Origin: Fimbriimonadaceae bacterium
GTDB lineage: Bacteria > Armatimonadota > Fimbriimonadia > Fimbriimonadales > Fimbriimonadaceae
DNA length: 64,000 nucleotides
Assembly (NCBI GenBank): GCA_022843485.1
Contig: JALHNM010000006.1
Location: 91,939 to 155,938, forward strand
Reading direction: 5' to 3'
In this document: piece by piece, positions 10,861 through 19,600 of the stretch
Layout of the letters: each line of letters begins with the position of its first letter
Numbering within the stretch: position 1 is the first letter of the stretch
Position numbers and translations under genes: made by a program
The notes under the pieces: model-generated
Database searches by the model: none
What the model saw: only the letters and a program-made list of their open reading frames with translations
What the model was told of the DNA's origin: nothing

Positions 10861-11475
10861 TTAGGACCGGCGCCGGCGGGAGGCGAGGGCGGCGAGGCCT
10901 GCCCCGAGGGCGAGCATCGTCGCGGGCTCGGGGACGGGGGCGTACGTCTCGACCGTGCCCACCGACCCGTTGATCACGTTCGCCGTGCTCGTCGTGAACT
11001 GGGTCGCGTTGGAGAGCGCCCAGAACACCGTCGAGTTCGTCCCCGGAGCGAGCTTGCTGGGGCTCGTCTTCGAGAAGTTGAAGCCGAGGGTGCCCTCGAC
11101 CGTCCGGTCAGCGGTCGTCGCGGAGACGCCGGGGTTGTTGAGGAGCGACTGGGTCGAGTGCTGGGCCACCGTCGCCTGCCAGCCCGTCCAGCCGTTCGCG
11201 GTGACCCGGCCGACGTTGCCGGTCGAGTCGGCCTTGTTCACCAAGACCCACGCGAAGATGAGGTTGTCGCCGAAGGCCGCCGTCTTGGCGACGACCGAGA
11301 TGAGCGTGCCGCTGAGCGTCGAGGTCGTGAAGTCTCGCGACTGCAGGGCCACGATGTCGAGCGGCGGCTCGCCGATCGTCGGGAGGGCGACCTCCGTGTC
11401 GGTGATGAGGCTGACCTGGGCAAAGGCCGCCGGAGCCGCGCACAGCGCAGCGACGAGGAGAAGAGTCTTCTTCAT
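10861..11475 (-). CDS. PEP-CTERM sorting domain protein
   Basis: A 204-residue exported protein. The signal peptide (MKKTLLLVAALCAAPAAFAQ) is followed by a Thr/Ser/Val-rich beta-type domain and a classic C-terminal sorting tail: VPEPATMLALGAGLAALASRRRRS, shown here only as its two halves VPEPATMLAL and GAGLAALASRRRRS. PEP-CTERM tails are recognised by an exosortase that would be encoded elsewhere in the genome. Such proteins are usually surface or exopolysaccharide-matrix associated. GAGAGG lies about 10 bases before the ATG, which fixes the start. Confidence 0.9.
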   Translation of the reverse strand: MKKTLLLVAALCAAPAAFAQVSLITDTEVALPTIGEPPLDIVALQSRDFTTSTLSGTLISVVAKTAAFGDNLIFAWVLVNKADSTGNVGRVTANGWTGWQATVAQHSTQSLLNNPGVSATTADRTVEGTLGFNFSKTSPSKLAPGTNSTVFWALSNATQFTTSTANVINGSVGTVETYAPVPEPATMLALGAGLAALASRRRRS

Positions 11476-11531
11476 TTTGTAAGTACCTCTCAAGGAGTGC
11501 GGAGCGTCTAGTGATCACTCCACCCTGATAG

Positions 11532-12953
11532 ATGCCGCCCATCACCCGGGGGTTACAGGACGGGCGCAGGCGCGTATCGGTCAGAATCGGGGGCGTGGAC
11601 GCGAGCGGACGGTTGACGAGGCGCGAGGTGGTGGCGGCGGGCATGGCGGCGACGGTGGGGGCGACGGTCGGGCTGCCCCAACAGGCAGCGGCTGCCGCAC
11701 GCCCTGAGACCCCCCCAAGGCAGGGGGAGACGATGGCCGACGTTCCCTTCGAGCGGCACGAGCGCGTGCGGATCGGGCTCATCGGGTGCGGCGGGCGGGG
11801 CGGATCGCTGCTGGGCGACCTGCTCAACGTCCCCGGGGTCGAGGTACGTGCCGTGTGCGACGTGCGCCCGGAGCGCGCCGCCCGGGCCGCCGAAACCGTC
11901 GCCAAGCGAGGGGGCAAGGCGGAGGCCTACGACCGCGGCCCCGAGGACTACGCCCGGCTCACCGCCCGCGACGACCTCGACCTCGTCTACATCGCCACCC
12001 CCTGGGAGTGGCACGTCCCCATGGCCGTGCGGGCCATGCGCGACGGCAAGCACGCCGGGGTCGAGGTGCCCGCCGCCACCACCCTCGAAGAATGCTGGGC
12101 CCTCGTCGACGCGAGCGAGGCCACCCGCCGCCACTGCGTCATCCTCGAGAACTGCTGCTACGGCTACTCCGAGCTCGCCGTGCTGCGGATGGCCCGGGCC
12201 GGGCTCTTCGGCACCCTCACCCACGCCGAGGCCGCCTACATCCACGACCTCCGCGAGATCCTCACCGTGGGCGAGGGCGAGGCCCTCTGGCGCCGCGCCC
12301 CCCACACGTCCCGCGACGCCAACCTCTACCCGACCCACGGCCTCGGGCCCGTCGCGAACTATCTCGACGCCAACCGCGGCGACCGGTTCGCGACCCTCGT
12401 CTCCCTGAGCTCGCGCGAGGCCGCCCTCAGCGAGTGGGTCGCTCAGAGGTTCGAGGAGGGCGACCCGAAGCGGGCCGAGCGCTACGTGTGCGGGGACATG
12501 AACACCTCGATCCTGCGCACCACCCGGGGGCGCACGGTGCTGCTCCAGCACGACGTCGTCACCCCGCGGCCCTATTCGCGGCTGAACCTGCTCCAAGGGA
12601 CGAAGGGGACGTTCGCCGACTACCCGGCGCGCGTCTTCCTGGACGGCCAAGAGGGGCACGATTGGCGCCCGCTCGGCGATTTCAAGGCCGAGTGGGAGCA
12701 CCCGCTCTGGACCAAGGAGGGCGAGACCGCCCGCAAGCTCGGGGGCCACGGGGGCATGGACTACATCATGAGCTTCCGCCTCGTCGAGTGCATGAAGGAG
12801 GGGAAGGCGCCGGACATGGACGTCTACGACGCGGCCGCCTGGAGCGCCCCGACCCCGCTCAGCGAAGCCTCGAACGCCGCCGGCGGCGCCCCCCAACTCT
12901 TCCCCGACTTCACCCGCGGCGCCTGGGAGTCCCGCCCCCCCGTCGACCTCTGA
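11532..12953 (+). CDS. Gfo/Idh/MocA oxidoreductase, GH109-like, Tat-exported
   Basis: A 473-residue NAD(P)-dependent oxidoreductase-type protein. A Tat-like signal (LTRREVVAAGMAATVGATVG, about residues 28-47) precedes the Rossmann motif GLIGCGGRGG near residue 82. EVPAATTLEECW and YPTHGLGPVANYLD are typical of glycosidase family 109, whose members use NAD to hydrolyse alpha-N-acetylgalactosaminides. The Tat signal suits a cofactor-loaded periplasmic enzyme. The ATG at 11532 leaves a long N-region; a GTG at 11595 would give a more standard Tat peptide and is a good alternative. The gene stands alone. Confidence 0.85.
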   Translation: MPPITRGLQDGRRRVSVRIGGVDASGRLTRREVVAAGMAATVGATVGLPQQAAAAARPETPPRQGETMADVPFERHERVRIGLIGCGGRGGSLLGDLLNVPGVEVRAVCDVRPERAARAAETVAKRGGKAEAYDRGPEDYARLTARDDLDLVYIATPWEWHVPMAVRAMRDGKHAGVEVPAATTLEECWALVDASEATRRHCVILENCCYGYSELAVLRMARAGLFGTLTHAEAAYIHDLREILTVGEGEALWRRAPHTSRDANLYPTHGLGPVANYLDANRGDRFATLVSLSSREAALSEWVAQRFEEGDPKRAERYVCGDMNTSILRTTRGRTVLLQHDVVTPRPYSRLNLLQGTKGTFADYPARVFLDGQEGHDWRPLGDFKAEWEHPLWTKEGETARKLGGHGGMDYIMSFRLVECMKEGKAPDMDVYDAAAWSAPTPLSEASNAAGGAPQLFPDFTRGAWESRPPVDL

Positions 12954-13431
12954 ACCGATCCCACCCGGAGGCCGACGCTCGGCGGCCGCCCCCTGTGCGC
13001 GAGCCCCCCGGAGCGCGGAGCTCCCGCTCCGCCCCTCGGTCCTCGGAGCTCCGGCTCCGCACGACCGACCCGGACCACACCCCCAAAACCAGCAGACACA
13101 CCCCAACCGGTCACTCGAGGTTTTTGAACCTAAGACGTGCCATCCGTGGTGACAGCGTGGTGACAGCGTGGTACATCGGTGGTAACACCCCGCTGCGAGG
13201 GCCGAAAACACCTTCACTCTGTGTCTGTCAAGTCTACCTACTTCTCCGGCCCACCCCCACGCCGCCCCGCCGCCACGCCAAACAGCCGCCCAACTCGGTA
13301 GGTCCCGGCCCCTCGCCGACCCGGGCGGTGGGGCTGACCTCCAGTCCCCGCCGCCACCTGCCGAAGCATGCACCAGGCCGGACCGCACAGGTTCCGAGCC
13401 GACAAGACTAGGAACACAACAGGAGACCCTT
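12954..13431. other. 478-bp intergenic region with palindromes and short tandem repeats
   Basis: No gene is supported here. It holds a palindrome of the GGAGCGCGG family (13010-13032), a second one (13044-13059), and imperfect 11-bp tandem repeats of the type GTGGTGACAGC (13146-13190). Confidence 0.5.
13010..13059. repeat. GGAGCGCGG-family palindromes
   Basis: CGGAGCGCGGAGCTCCCGCT continuing to CCG (13010-13032) and CGGAGCTCCGGCTCCG (13044-13059) are nested palindromes. Similar sequences occur at 28741-28769 and 29434-29460, so this is a dispersed repeat family. Confidence 0.6.
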
Positions 13432-14133
13432 ATGGCTAAAGTCACTCCCTCTGTCATGCTGGATGAGATGTCCGGCAAGGCCGGCTCCGTCGTCTACGTC
13501 AAGACGAAACAGGGCACGATCGTCCGGCCGCGCCGCACGCCGGCCAACCCCAACACCCCGGCCCAAGAGGCCGTCCGCGACAACCTTCGCCGAGCCGCCC
13601 GCGGCTACGAGGCCCTGACCCCCGCCCAAGCCCAAACCTGGGAGGACTATGGCCAGACCATTACCAAGACCCAGCCCATCACCGGCGAGACCTACAACCC
13701 GACCGGCATCGCGATCTACGTCGCCCTCGTGAGTAAGCTGCTCCAGGTGACGCCGACCGCCGCCCTCCCCACCGCCCCGCCGACCAGCGACTTCGTCGGG
13801 GACCGGCTCACGATCACCGTGACACCCTCCGCAGGGAGGCTGACCTTCAGCGCCAGCTCCCCGAACAGCCTTGGGACCCGTACCGAGCTGCTCGTGCAAC
13901 GCCTCCGCAGCCGCAACCGCACGCCGCAGGCCAAGAAGTACCTGAGCCGGGGCTTCGCCACCTTCGCCACCGGGTCCCTCTCCGCCGAAGTCACCGTGAC
14001 GCCGGGCGTCTACGCCTGCGCCATCCGGTACGTCAACGCCAACACCGGCCAACAGACCGAGATCGTCCCACTCACCGTCCAAACCGTCTCGCTCGCCCTC
14101 GAGAAGACGGGCACGGCGAAGAAGGCCGCCTGA
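13432..14133 (+). CDS. Orphan phage-structural-type protein
   Basis: A 233-residue protein. The N-terminus (MAKVTPSVMLDEMSGKAGSV) followed by TPANPNTPAQEAVRDNLRRA and a GYEALTPAQAQTWEDYG segment resembles a protein class often found beside phage structural genes (the MSGKxGSxV...TPxNPxTxxQ...LTxAQxxxW pattern). The C-terminal half is beta-rich (LTITVTPSAGRLTFSASS; SAEVTVTPGVYACAIRYVN), like an Ig or adhesion domain. No capsid, terminase or tail genes are nearby, so this is either a domesticated gene or a secreted-particle component. The start is supported by an AGGAGA 7-12 bases upstream. Confidence 0.7.
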   Translation: MAKVTPSVMLDEMSGKAGSVVYVKTKQGTIVRPRRTPANPNTPAQEAVRDNLRRAARGYEALTPAQAQTWEDYGQTITKTQPITGETYNPTGIAIYVALVSKLLQVTPTAALPTAPPTSDFVGDRLTITVTPSAGRLTFSASSPNSLGTRTELLVQRLRSRNRTPQAKKYLSRGFATFATGSLSAEVTVTPGVYACAIRYVNANTGQQTEIVPLTVQTVSLALEKTGTAKKAA

Positions 14134-14144
14134 CCCCCAACCCT

Positions 14145-14173
14145 GCCCCTCAGGCTCGAAAGACCTGGGGGGC
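14145..14173 (+). terminator. Possible terminator hairpin
   Basis: GCCCCTCAGGCT (14145-14156) and AGACCTGGGGGGC (14161-14173) form an imperfect GC-rich stem with a 4-base loop, 12 bases after the stop of the phage-type gene. There is no clear U-tract. Confidence 0.4.
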
Positions 14174-14338
14174 TTGCCCTGGGACTTAAGGCCCAAGAGG
14201 CCTGTGAGGCACCAGTGACTTCGGAGTCGTCCAGCGTTGCGCTCCTGGTGCCCCTTTTCGCTAGGTCAGCAGAACCTTAACCGAGCCATAACCATCTCCG
14301 TTGATTTTTGTGATACGTTGAGATGGAGGCATAGAGCG

Positions 14339-15685
14339 ATGAAACTCTCTCTCAGGCTGCTGGCAACACTCGTAACGGCGCTCGCGCTGTTGCCCTCGAC
14401 CGGGCTGGCGTCGTGGTACGTCAAGAGTGTCGAAGAGGTCGGGAAACTGGTCGAAGACGAAAACTACAGCTATCAGGTGCCAACCGGGACGGGACAGAGC
14501 GCACCCGCTTCCGGCCGTGTCCTCCGAGTGCGGTGCGCGTGGGGAGCCTCCACCCTGAAGAACGACCCCGAGTGTCAGGGGGAACTGTACGCCCCAGCCT
14601 CCTACAGCGTGCTCTTCGCCGACGGGATCGGGGTCGAGAACGGTACGCCAAGCCAGCACTTCGCATTGTACGGCACGATGCCGGTGATCGCTTTTTCCTC
14701 CGGCGGGCCGTTGGAGTTCGTCGTCCTGGTTCCGATCCCAGCGATTGGACAGCCCCGCGTGTTCAAGACGGTGACGGTGTCTCAGCGCTACCGGCGCGAG
14801 GGCACGCAGTGCGTGCTGGAGGTCGGCAACAACCAGCGCCTCCTGAACGTCGCGGCGTACCCGGTCTCCGGGGCTTCGATCGACACCCGCCGGAGCTACG
14901 GGAACCCGAACGCCGCCGGAAGCGTCGTCCCCGACGCGAACTGGACGCTCCAAAGCCTCAACTTCTCGACCTGGACGTTCAACGGCGGCCTGTTCGTCGG
15001 GAACATGCCCTACACCTCTCCCGGCGACGGCCGTTCCCCCGATCGGAGCGGCACGGCCCGAATGCAGTTCTACGTCTCGGGCGTCGCCCCGCCGAACGAC
15101 GACACCCTCTTCGCGGCGTTGCGCGTTCTAGACCTCGGGGCCAAACCTTACGCCCTCAACGGGGAGGAGCCGGTCATGCCGGGCAGCCCCGTGCTAGGCA
15201 GCTACGTTGCCGGAGAGAGCACCCAGAACCTCTCGGTGCCCATGAACACGTTCACCTGGGCGACTCGATGGGGGATCGATCCCTCGAGCACAATGGTGGA
15301 CCCCGAGAATTACTTGAACTGGCACCCGAACCAGGCCACGAGCTCGACGACGCTTACGGCTGTGACTGCTTCCCAATCGGCTTTCGGAGAACTCCGCACT
15401 CTCCCGCTCACCCGCACGACGACCCCCGAGGGCTTCATGCGTCGCTTCACGCCGAGTTACACCCGAGGCATCCTCGTGGCGATCTTTGGCGAGGCGGACG
15501 CGATCGGCCTCCGTTACAACGACGCGGCGACCGGCGAGAACCAGAACCCGGGAGGGACGACGACGGGTCTCTCGTGGCGGTACTTCGCCAGCGAGCGCTA
15601 CACGAATCCGCAGGGGTTCCCATTCCCACACACGGACGCGGCGCCCCGACTCTATGTGCTCTCGTTCGGGGGGCCTTGGCAATGA
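14339..15685 (+). CDS. Secreted protein, first gene of the rhs operon
   Basis: A 448-residue exported protein of unknown function. The signal peptide (MKLSLRLLATLVTALALLPS, cleaved near GLAS) is preceded by a GGAGG-like site (TGGAGGC) about 9 bases before the ATG. The mature part is beta-rich and Ser/Thr/Asn/Pro-rich, with few cysteines and no catalytic motif I recognise. Its stop overlaps the ATG of the C39-like lipoprotein gene (ATGA at 15682-15685), which itself overlaps the rhs gene. That coupling suggests the three products act together, for example a surface partner or export aid for the Rhs protein. This role is inference only. Confidence 0.82.
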   Translation: MKLSLRLLATLVTALALLPSTGLASWYVKSVEEVGKLVEDENYSYQVPTGTGQSAPASGRVLRVRCAWGASTLKNDPECQGELYAPASYSVLFADGIGVENGTPSQHFALYGTMPVIAFSSGGPLEFVVLVPIPAIGQPRVFKTVTVSQRYRREGTQCVLEVGNNQRLLNVAAYPVSGASIDTRRSYGNPNAAGSVVPDANWTLQSLNFSTWTFNGGLFVGNMPYTSPGDGRSPDRSGTARMQFYVSGVAPPNDDTLFAALRVLDLGAKPYALNGEEPVMPGSPVLGSYVAGESTQNLSVPMNTFTWATRWGIDPSSTMVDPENYLNWHPNQATSSTTLTAVTASQSAFGELRTLPLTRTTTPEGFMRRFTPSYTRGILVAIFGEADAIGLRYNDAATGENQNPGGTTTGLSWRYFASERYTNPQGFPFPHTDAAPRLYVLSFGGPWQ

Positions 15686-16653
15686 GACTTAAGGCTCCTG
15701 CACTCTGGTGCTTAGCCGCACTCTCCGTCGTGGCGGCCCTCTCCTGTAGCCCGCACCCCCGATACGACAGCCGCTCCACGACCCTGACGCTGGACTGGCT
15801 CCGAAAGGATCCCTCCCCCGCCGCCGCCAACGAGGCCCTGAACCGGGCCGAAGCGCTCGAGGCACGGGGAGCGAGCACCGAAGCCGCCGCATTGCGCACC
15901 GCGCTCGCTTACCGAGCGGCCGACGAGCGCGACTTCCCGCGCGCCCGGGCCCACTTCGAGCGCGTCACTCTCCAGGCTCCCGCCACCCCCGAGGACGACC
16001 GGGCCCTTTGGGACTACGCCGACCGCGCCCGCTACCAAGCCGCCGTCTGCCTGCAGGCCGAGGGCGACAAGGCGGGGGCCCTCTCCGCCTATCGGGCCTA
16101 CCTCGCCGAGGCCGTTCCGGGGCGCTACGTCCACGCCGTCGCCCGGCGCCTGTCGAAGCTGGACCCGGGGTCGGCCGAGCCCGACGGCCGCCTGGTGCAG
16201 CGGGCCCTGGACGCTCGCTCAGAGCACGCGAAGCAGGCGAAGTCCGCCTGCGGGCCGCTGGTCGTACGAGAGGCGCTGCGACGCCTCCACCGGCCGGCCC
16301 CATCGGTCGAGACGGTACGCCAGTGGTGCGGCACCGGCGGCGAAGGGACGACGATGGCAGGGATGGCCGCCGCCTTCGCCCGTGCCGGGGTCGCCGCCCA
16401 GGGGCACCGACTCAACCGAGCCGACTTCGCGCGCCTCTCCCCTCCCGCCGTGTGGCTTCGAGGCGACCACTTCGTCCTGATCCTCGGGGTGGACGGCGAC
16501 CGGGCACGGGTCTACGACCCGAACGCGGGCGGCGAGTCCACCGTTGGCCTTCCCCCCTACTCGGACGGACGGTTCACCGCCGACGTCCTCGTCTTGCGGG
16601 TCGACCGACCCGCCTCCCACGCTTCCCACTCACGCTTAGGAGTCCATCCGTGA
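15682..16653 (+). CDS. Lipoprotein with TPR-like region and C39-like peptidase domain
   Basis: A 323-residue putative lipoprotein: the signal ends in the lipobox ALSC (Cys22). Residues about 45-165 are Ala/Leu/Arg-rich helices of TPR type (FPRARAHFERVTLQAP, ALSAYRAYLAEAVPG). Residues about 185-300 resemble the C39/papain-like peptidase fold: SACGPLVVREAL (Cys190), HFVLILGVDGD (His263) and VYDPNAGG (Asp279), the expected Cys-His-Asp set. C39 domains process or bind exported peptides such as bacteriocin leaders. It is coupled by 4-base overlaps to the secreted protein before it and to the rhs gene after it (GTGA), so a role in processing or anchoring the Rhs product is plausible. Confidence 0.82.
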   Translation: MRLKAPALWCLAALSVVAALSCSPHPRYDSRSTTLTLDWLRKDPSPAAANEALNRAEALEARGASTEAAALRTALAYRAADERDFPRARAHFERVTLQAPATPEDDRALWDYADRARYQAAVCLQAEGDKAGALSAYRAYLAEAVPGRYVHAVARRLSKLDPGSAEPDGRLVQRALDARSEHAKQAKSACGPLVVREALRRLHRPAPSVETVRQWCGTGGEGTTMAGMAAAFARAGVAAQGHRLNRADFARLSPPAVWLRGDHFVLILGVDGDRARVYDPNAGGESTVGLPPYSDGRFTADVLVLRVDRPASHASHSRLGVHP

Positions 16654-19600
16654 ACGCACACCTCTCGAACACGTCCCACCGTTGGGTCCGACCCGTGGCC
16701 CGGCTGATGGCCTTCCTCTTGGCGAACATGTACGTGCCGTACTACGCCTTTGCGCTTCCGGGGCAGGTCGAGGCGGCGCCTGTCGCGCCGGACGCCCAGT
16801 CACGCCCGCTTACCAGGGCGGAGCTGTCCGAGCTTCGCGGCCAGCGCATCACGGACGCCTATGGCAACCCCTACAACTCGGGCCAGGCCAAGTACGACGT
16901 CGTCTACAAGGGCGTCAACACGCGTACGGGGGACTTCGGGATGAGCGCGACCGACATCAGCTTCGAGGGCGGGTTCGGGATCCCCGTCTCGGTCACCCGC
17001 TCCTATAGCTCGAACTCGCTCGAGGTCGGCCCCCTCGGCCCGGGCTGGACGTTCGGCCTCGACCTCCGGTCGTCGGCGGGGGGCTTGCTCAAGAGCCCGG
17101 GCGCTCCGGTGCGCTCGACCCCCGTGCGTATGAAGCGAAGGCCGGTGAACCAAGCCACCGTCGAGCCGATCGCTGGGCAAGAGCCGGTGGACGCCTTCCT
17201 CGCCCAGGACGCGGGCGGGACGGAAGAGACCGTCGAGCGCGACGTGGACGGCATCCTCACGCCTCCCGGCTGGGACGCCAACGTCTACGAGGGCGCGAAC
17301 TGGGTCTTCGCGCACGGCCAATGGGATCTGCAGGGCGTGACCGTCATCACCCCCGAAGGCACCCGCAACCGGTACGAGACGCGGGGAGAGTACGTGGGTG
17401 GGACCCAAGACTGGCGGACGGGCATCGCCCTACCAAACTCGAGGTCCTCCGTGCTCAAGCTCGTGGAGTCTAAGGACCGCCACGGAAACGTCGTGGAGTA
17501 CCACTACGACGAACAAGAAGGGCAGTTCGAGACCGCGAACGGGCTGGAGACGAGCCGGCTGCTCTCGTGGGTCAAGTCGGCCGAGGGCCGGTACTTGAAG
17601 CTCTTCTGGGCGCAGAAGGACGCAGGTGACCCGCAGAGCTGGCGGGTCACCAAGATCGACGTGCTCGGCGCCGACCCCGGCACAAGCCCTCCGCCGATGG
17701 CGACGGTCCAGTACGGCTACTCCGCCCAAGCCCCGTACCGGCTCACGTCGGTCACGACCCCGGGTGGGAAGACCACGACGTACGGTTACGGGCAGGCACT
17801 GGTCAGCACCGATGAGGACACGTACGTTCCTGGAGGGGCGCCTACGCTCCTAACGAGTGTCACGGATCCACGGGGACTGACGACCACCATCGAGTACGTC
17901 GCTTACGGCTCCTGGCTCGAGGTTCCGAACACGCCCTCCCAGTTCGTCCGGGCCGTAGTCGTTGCGAACCTCGTCGCCCCTGGGGGGCAGAAGACCAGCT
18001 TCAGCACGAACGTCGTCGGCTACCCTAACTGGACAGAGCCTGCGGGCTCGCTCTTCTCACCGAACCAAGGGGCGTGGTTCTTCGACCTCAGCGGCCGAAC
18101 GTGCCTCGAGTCGACTTCGGGCCTTCCTGCAGACATCTACGCGCAACGGTCCGTTCAGTACCTCCAAGGGTCGCCCGCAGGTACCGTGAACACGGTGGTG
18201 CACGCCTATAATCGAGCCACCGTCGGTCAACCGAACAAGCCGCAGGACACGGTGACCTCCCGCACCTACGATGCCACCAGCCTTGCCCTGATCAACGAGG
18301 TCACGACTGTGAACGAAAAGGCGTTCGTCCTCCGCTCCGAGAGCGCCAAAACGTACAACTTCCTCGGCGCCCCCCTCTCCGAAGTCACCTTCGAAGGCCC
18401 TCTCGGGGCTCCGGTCCGTCGGACTGAGACCGAGTACGCCTACTGGGGCCAGGACAAGTACTTCCAGCAGCGGGCAGTCCGGACGAGGTTCTTCGGCCCG
18501 GGCGCGCTCGGGAACGGGACGCCGTGGCGGTACTCCCACACCGACTACTACACCTCCTCGGAGACCGGGAACGGGGCAGCGCGAGGGATGACGAAGGAAG
18601 TCCGGGACGCCAAGTACGGACAGATCACCGCCGACCCCGGGGCCGAATGGCGCTCGAGCGTCGCCCTCGGGAGCGGGAGCCTCGAGTCGGCGAGGTTCAA
18701 GTACGACTCCCAAGGACGGCCCGTCGAGGTCGAGAAACTCATCGCCAACGGCCCCCCGGCGACGTACTCGAAGACCACGACGACCTACCAGGGCCACGGC
18801 GCCCCCGCCTTCGGTGCGGCAAGCTCCGTGACCGAAGCCGCCGGTACCGCGATCGCCCGTACCACCTCCACCCTCGCCTGGCACTGGTCAGGGAAAGCAA
18901 CGACCACCGTGGATGCCATGGGGCGAAAGTTCGTCTCCAATTACGATCTTGACGGTCAGGTGACTTCTGTCCAGAAGGAAGTCGCACCCGGCAACCTCAC
19001 CACGCTCCTCAGCTACACCTACGGGACGTTGGGCGTCGAGAACGGGCAGCTTCTCCAGGTCGATGACACGGTGGGCGGGGTGCGCCAAACGTTCGGCTAC
19101 GTCCCGCAGGGCCAACCCGCGGTGCCAGCCACCGGGCAGGTCGCTTGGACGGCCGAGGCCCCCATAGGCGGGCCCTCGACGACGAACCGCAACTATCGGG
19201 TCGATTACGAGTACGACCCCCTGACCGGGGACAAGACGTCGGACACGGTCCGCGTGACGGCGGACACCGTTCGCCGGTACCGCACGGACTACCGCGACTA
19301 CACCACGGTCGGCGGTCCGGACGGGCCGGTGCGCGTCTTCCGGACGATGGACTACCGGCTGGCCGTGGACGGCACGACGGACTTCGTCGAGACGGGCGAC
19401 CGGTACTGGTACCACTACGCGCCGTCCGGCCGGTTGCTGGACGTCGATTTCGCGGCGCAGCCCCGAAGCGGCCAGGCCTACCTCCCCGGCTGGGACGACT
19501 CCGGTCAGGCCGGCCCGTTCGGTGCGGAGCGGGCGAAGGCCCTGTCGTTCGTCCACGCGGACTACACGTACGACTCGGGCGGGCGGCCGACGCGGATCGA

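Noticed and set aside
11553..13478. A long open frame on the minus strand opposite the oxidoreductase
   Set aside because: It is antisense to a clear GH109-like gene, has Arg/Gly/Pro-rich low-complexity sequence and no domain; such frames are common in high-GC DNA.
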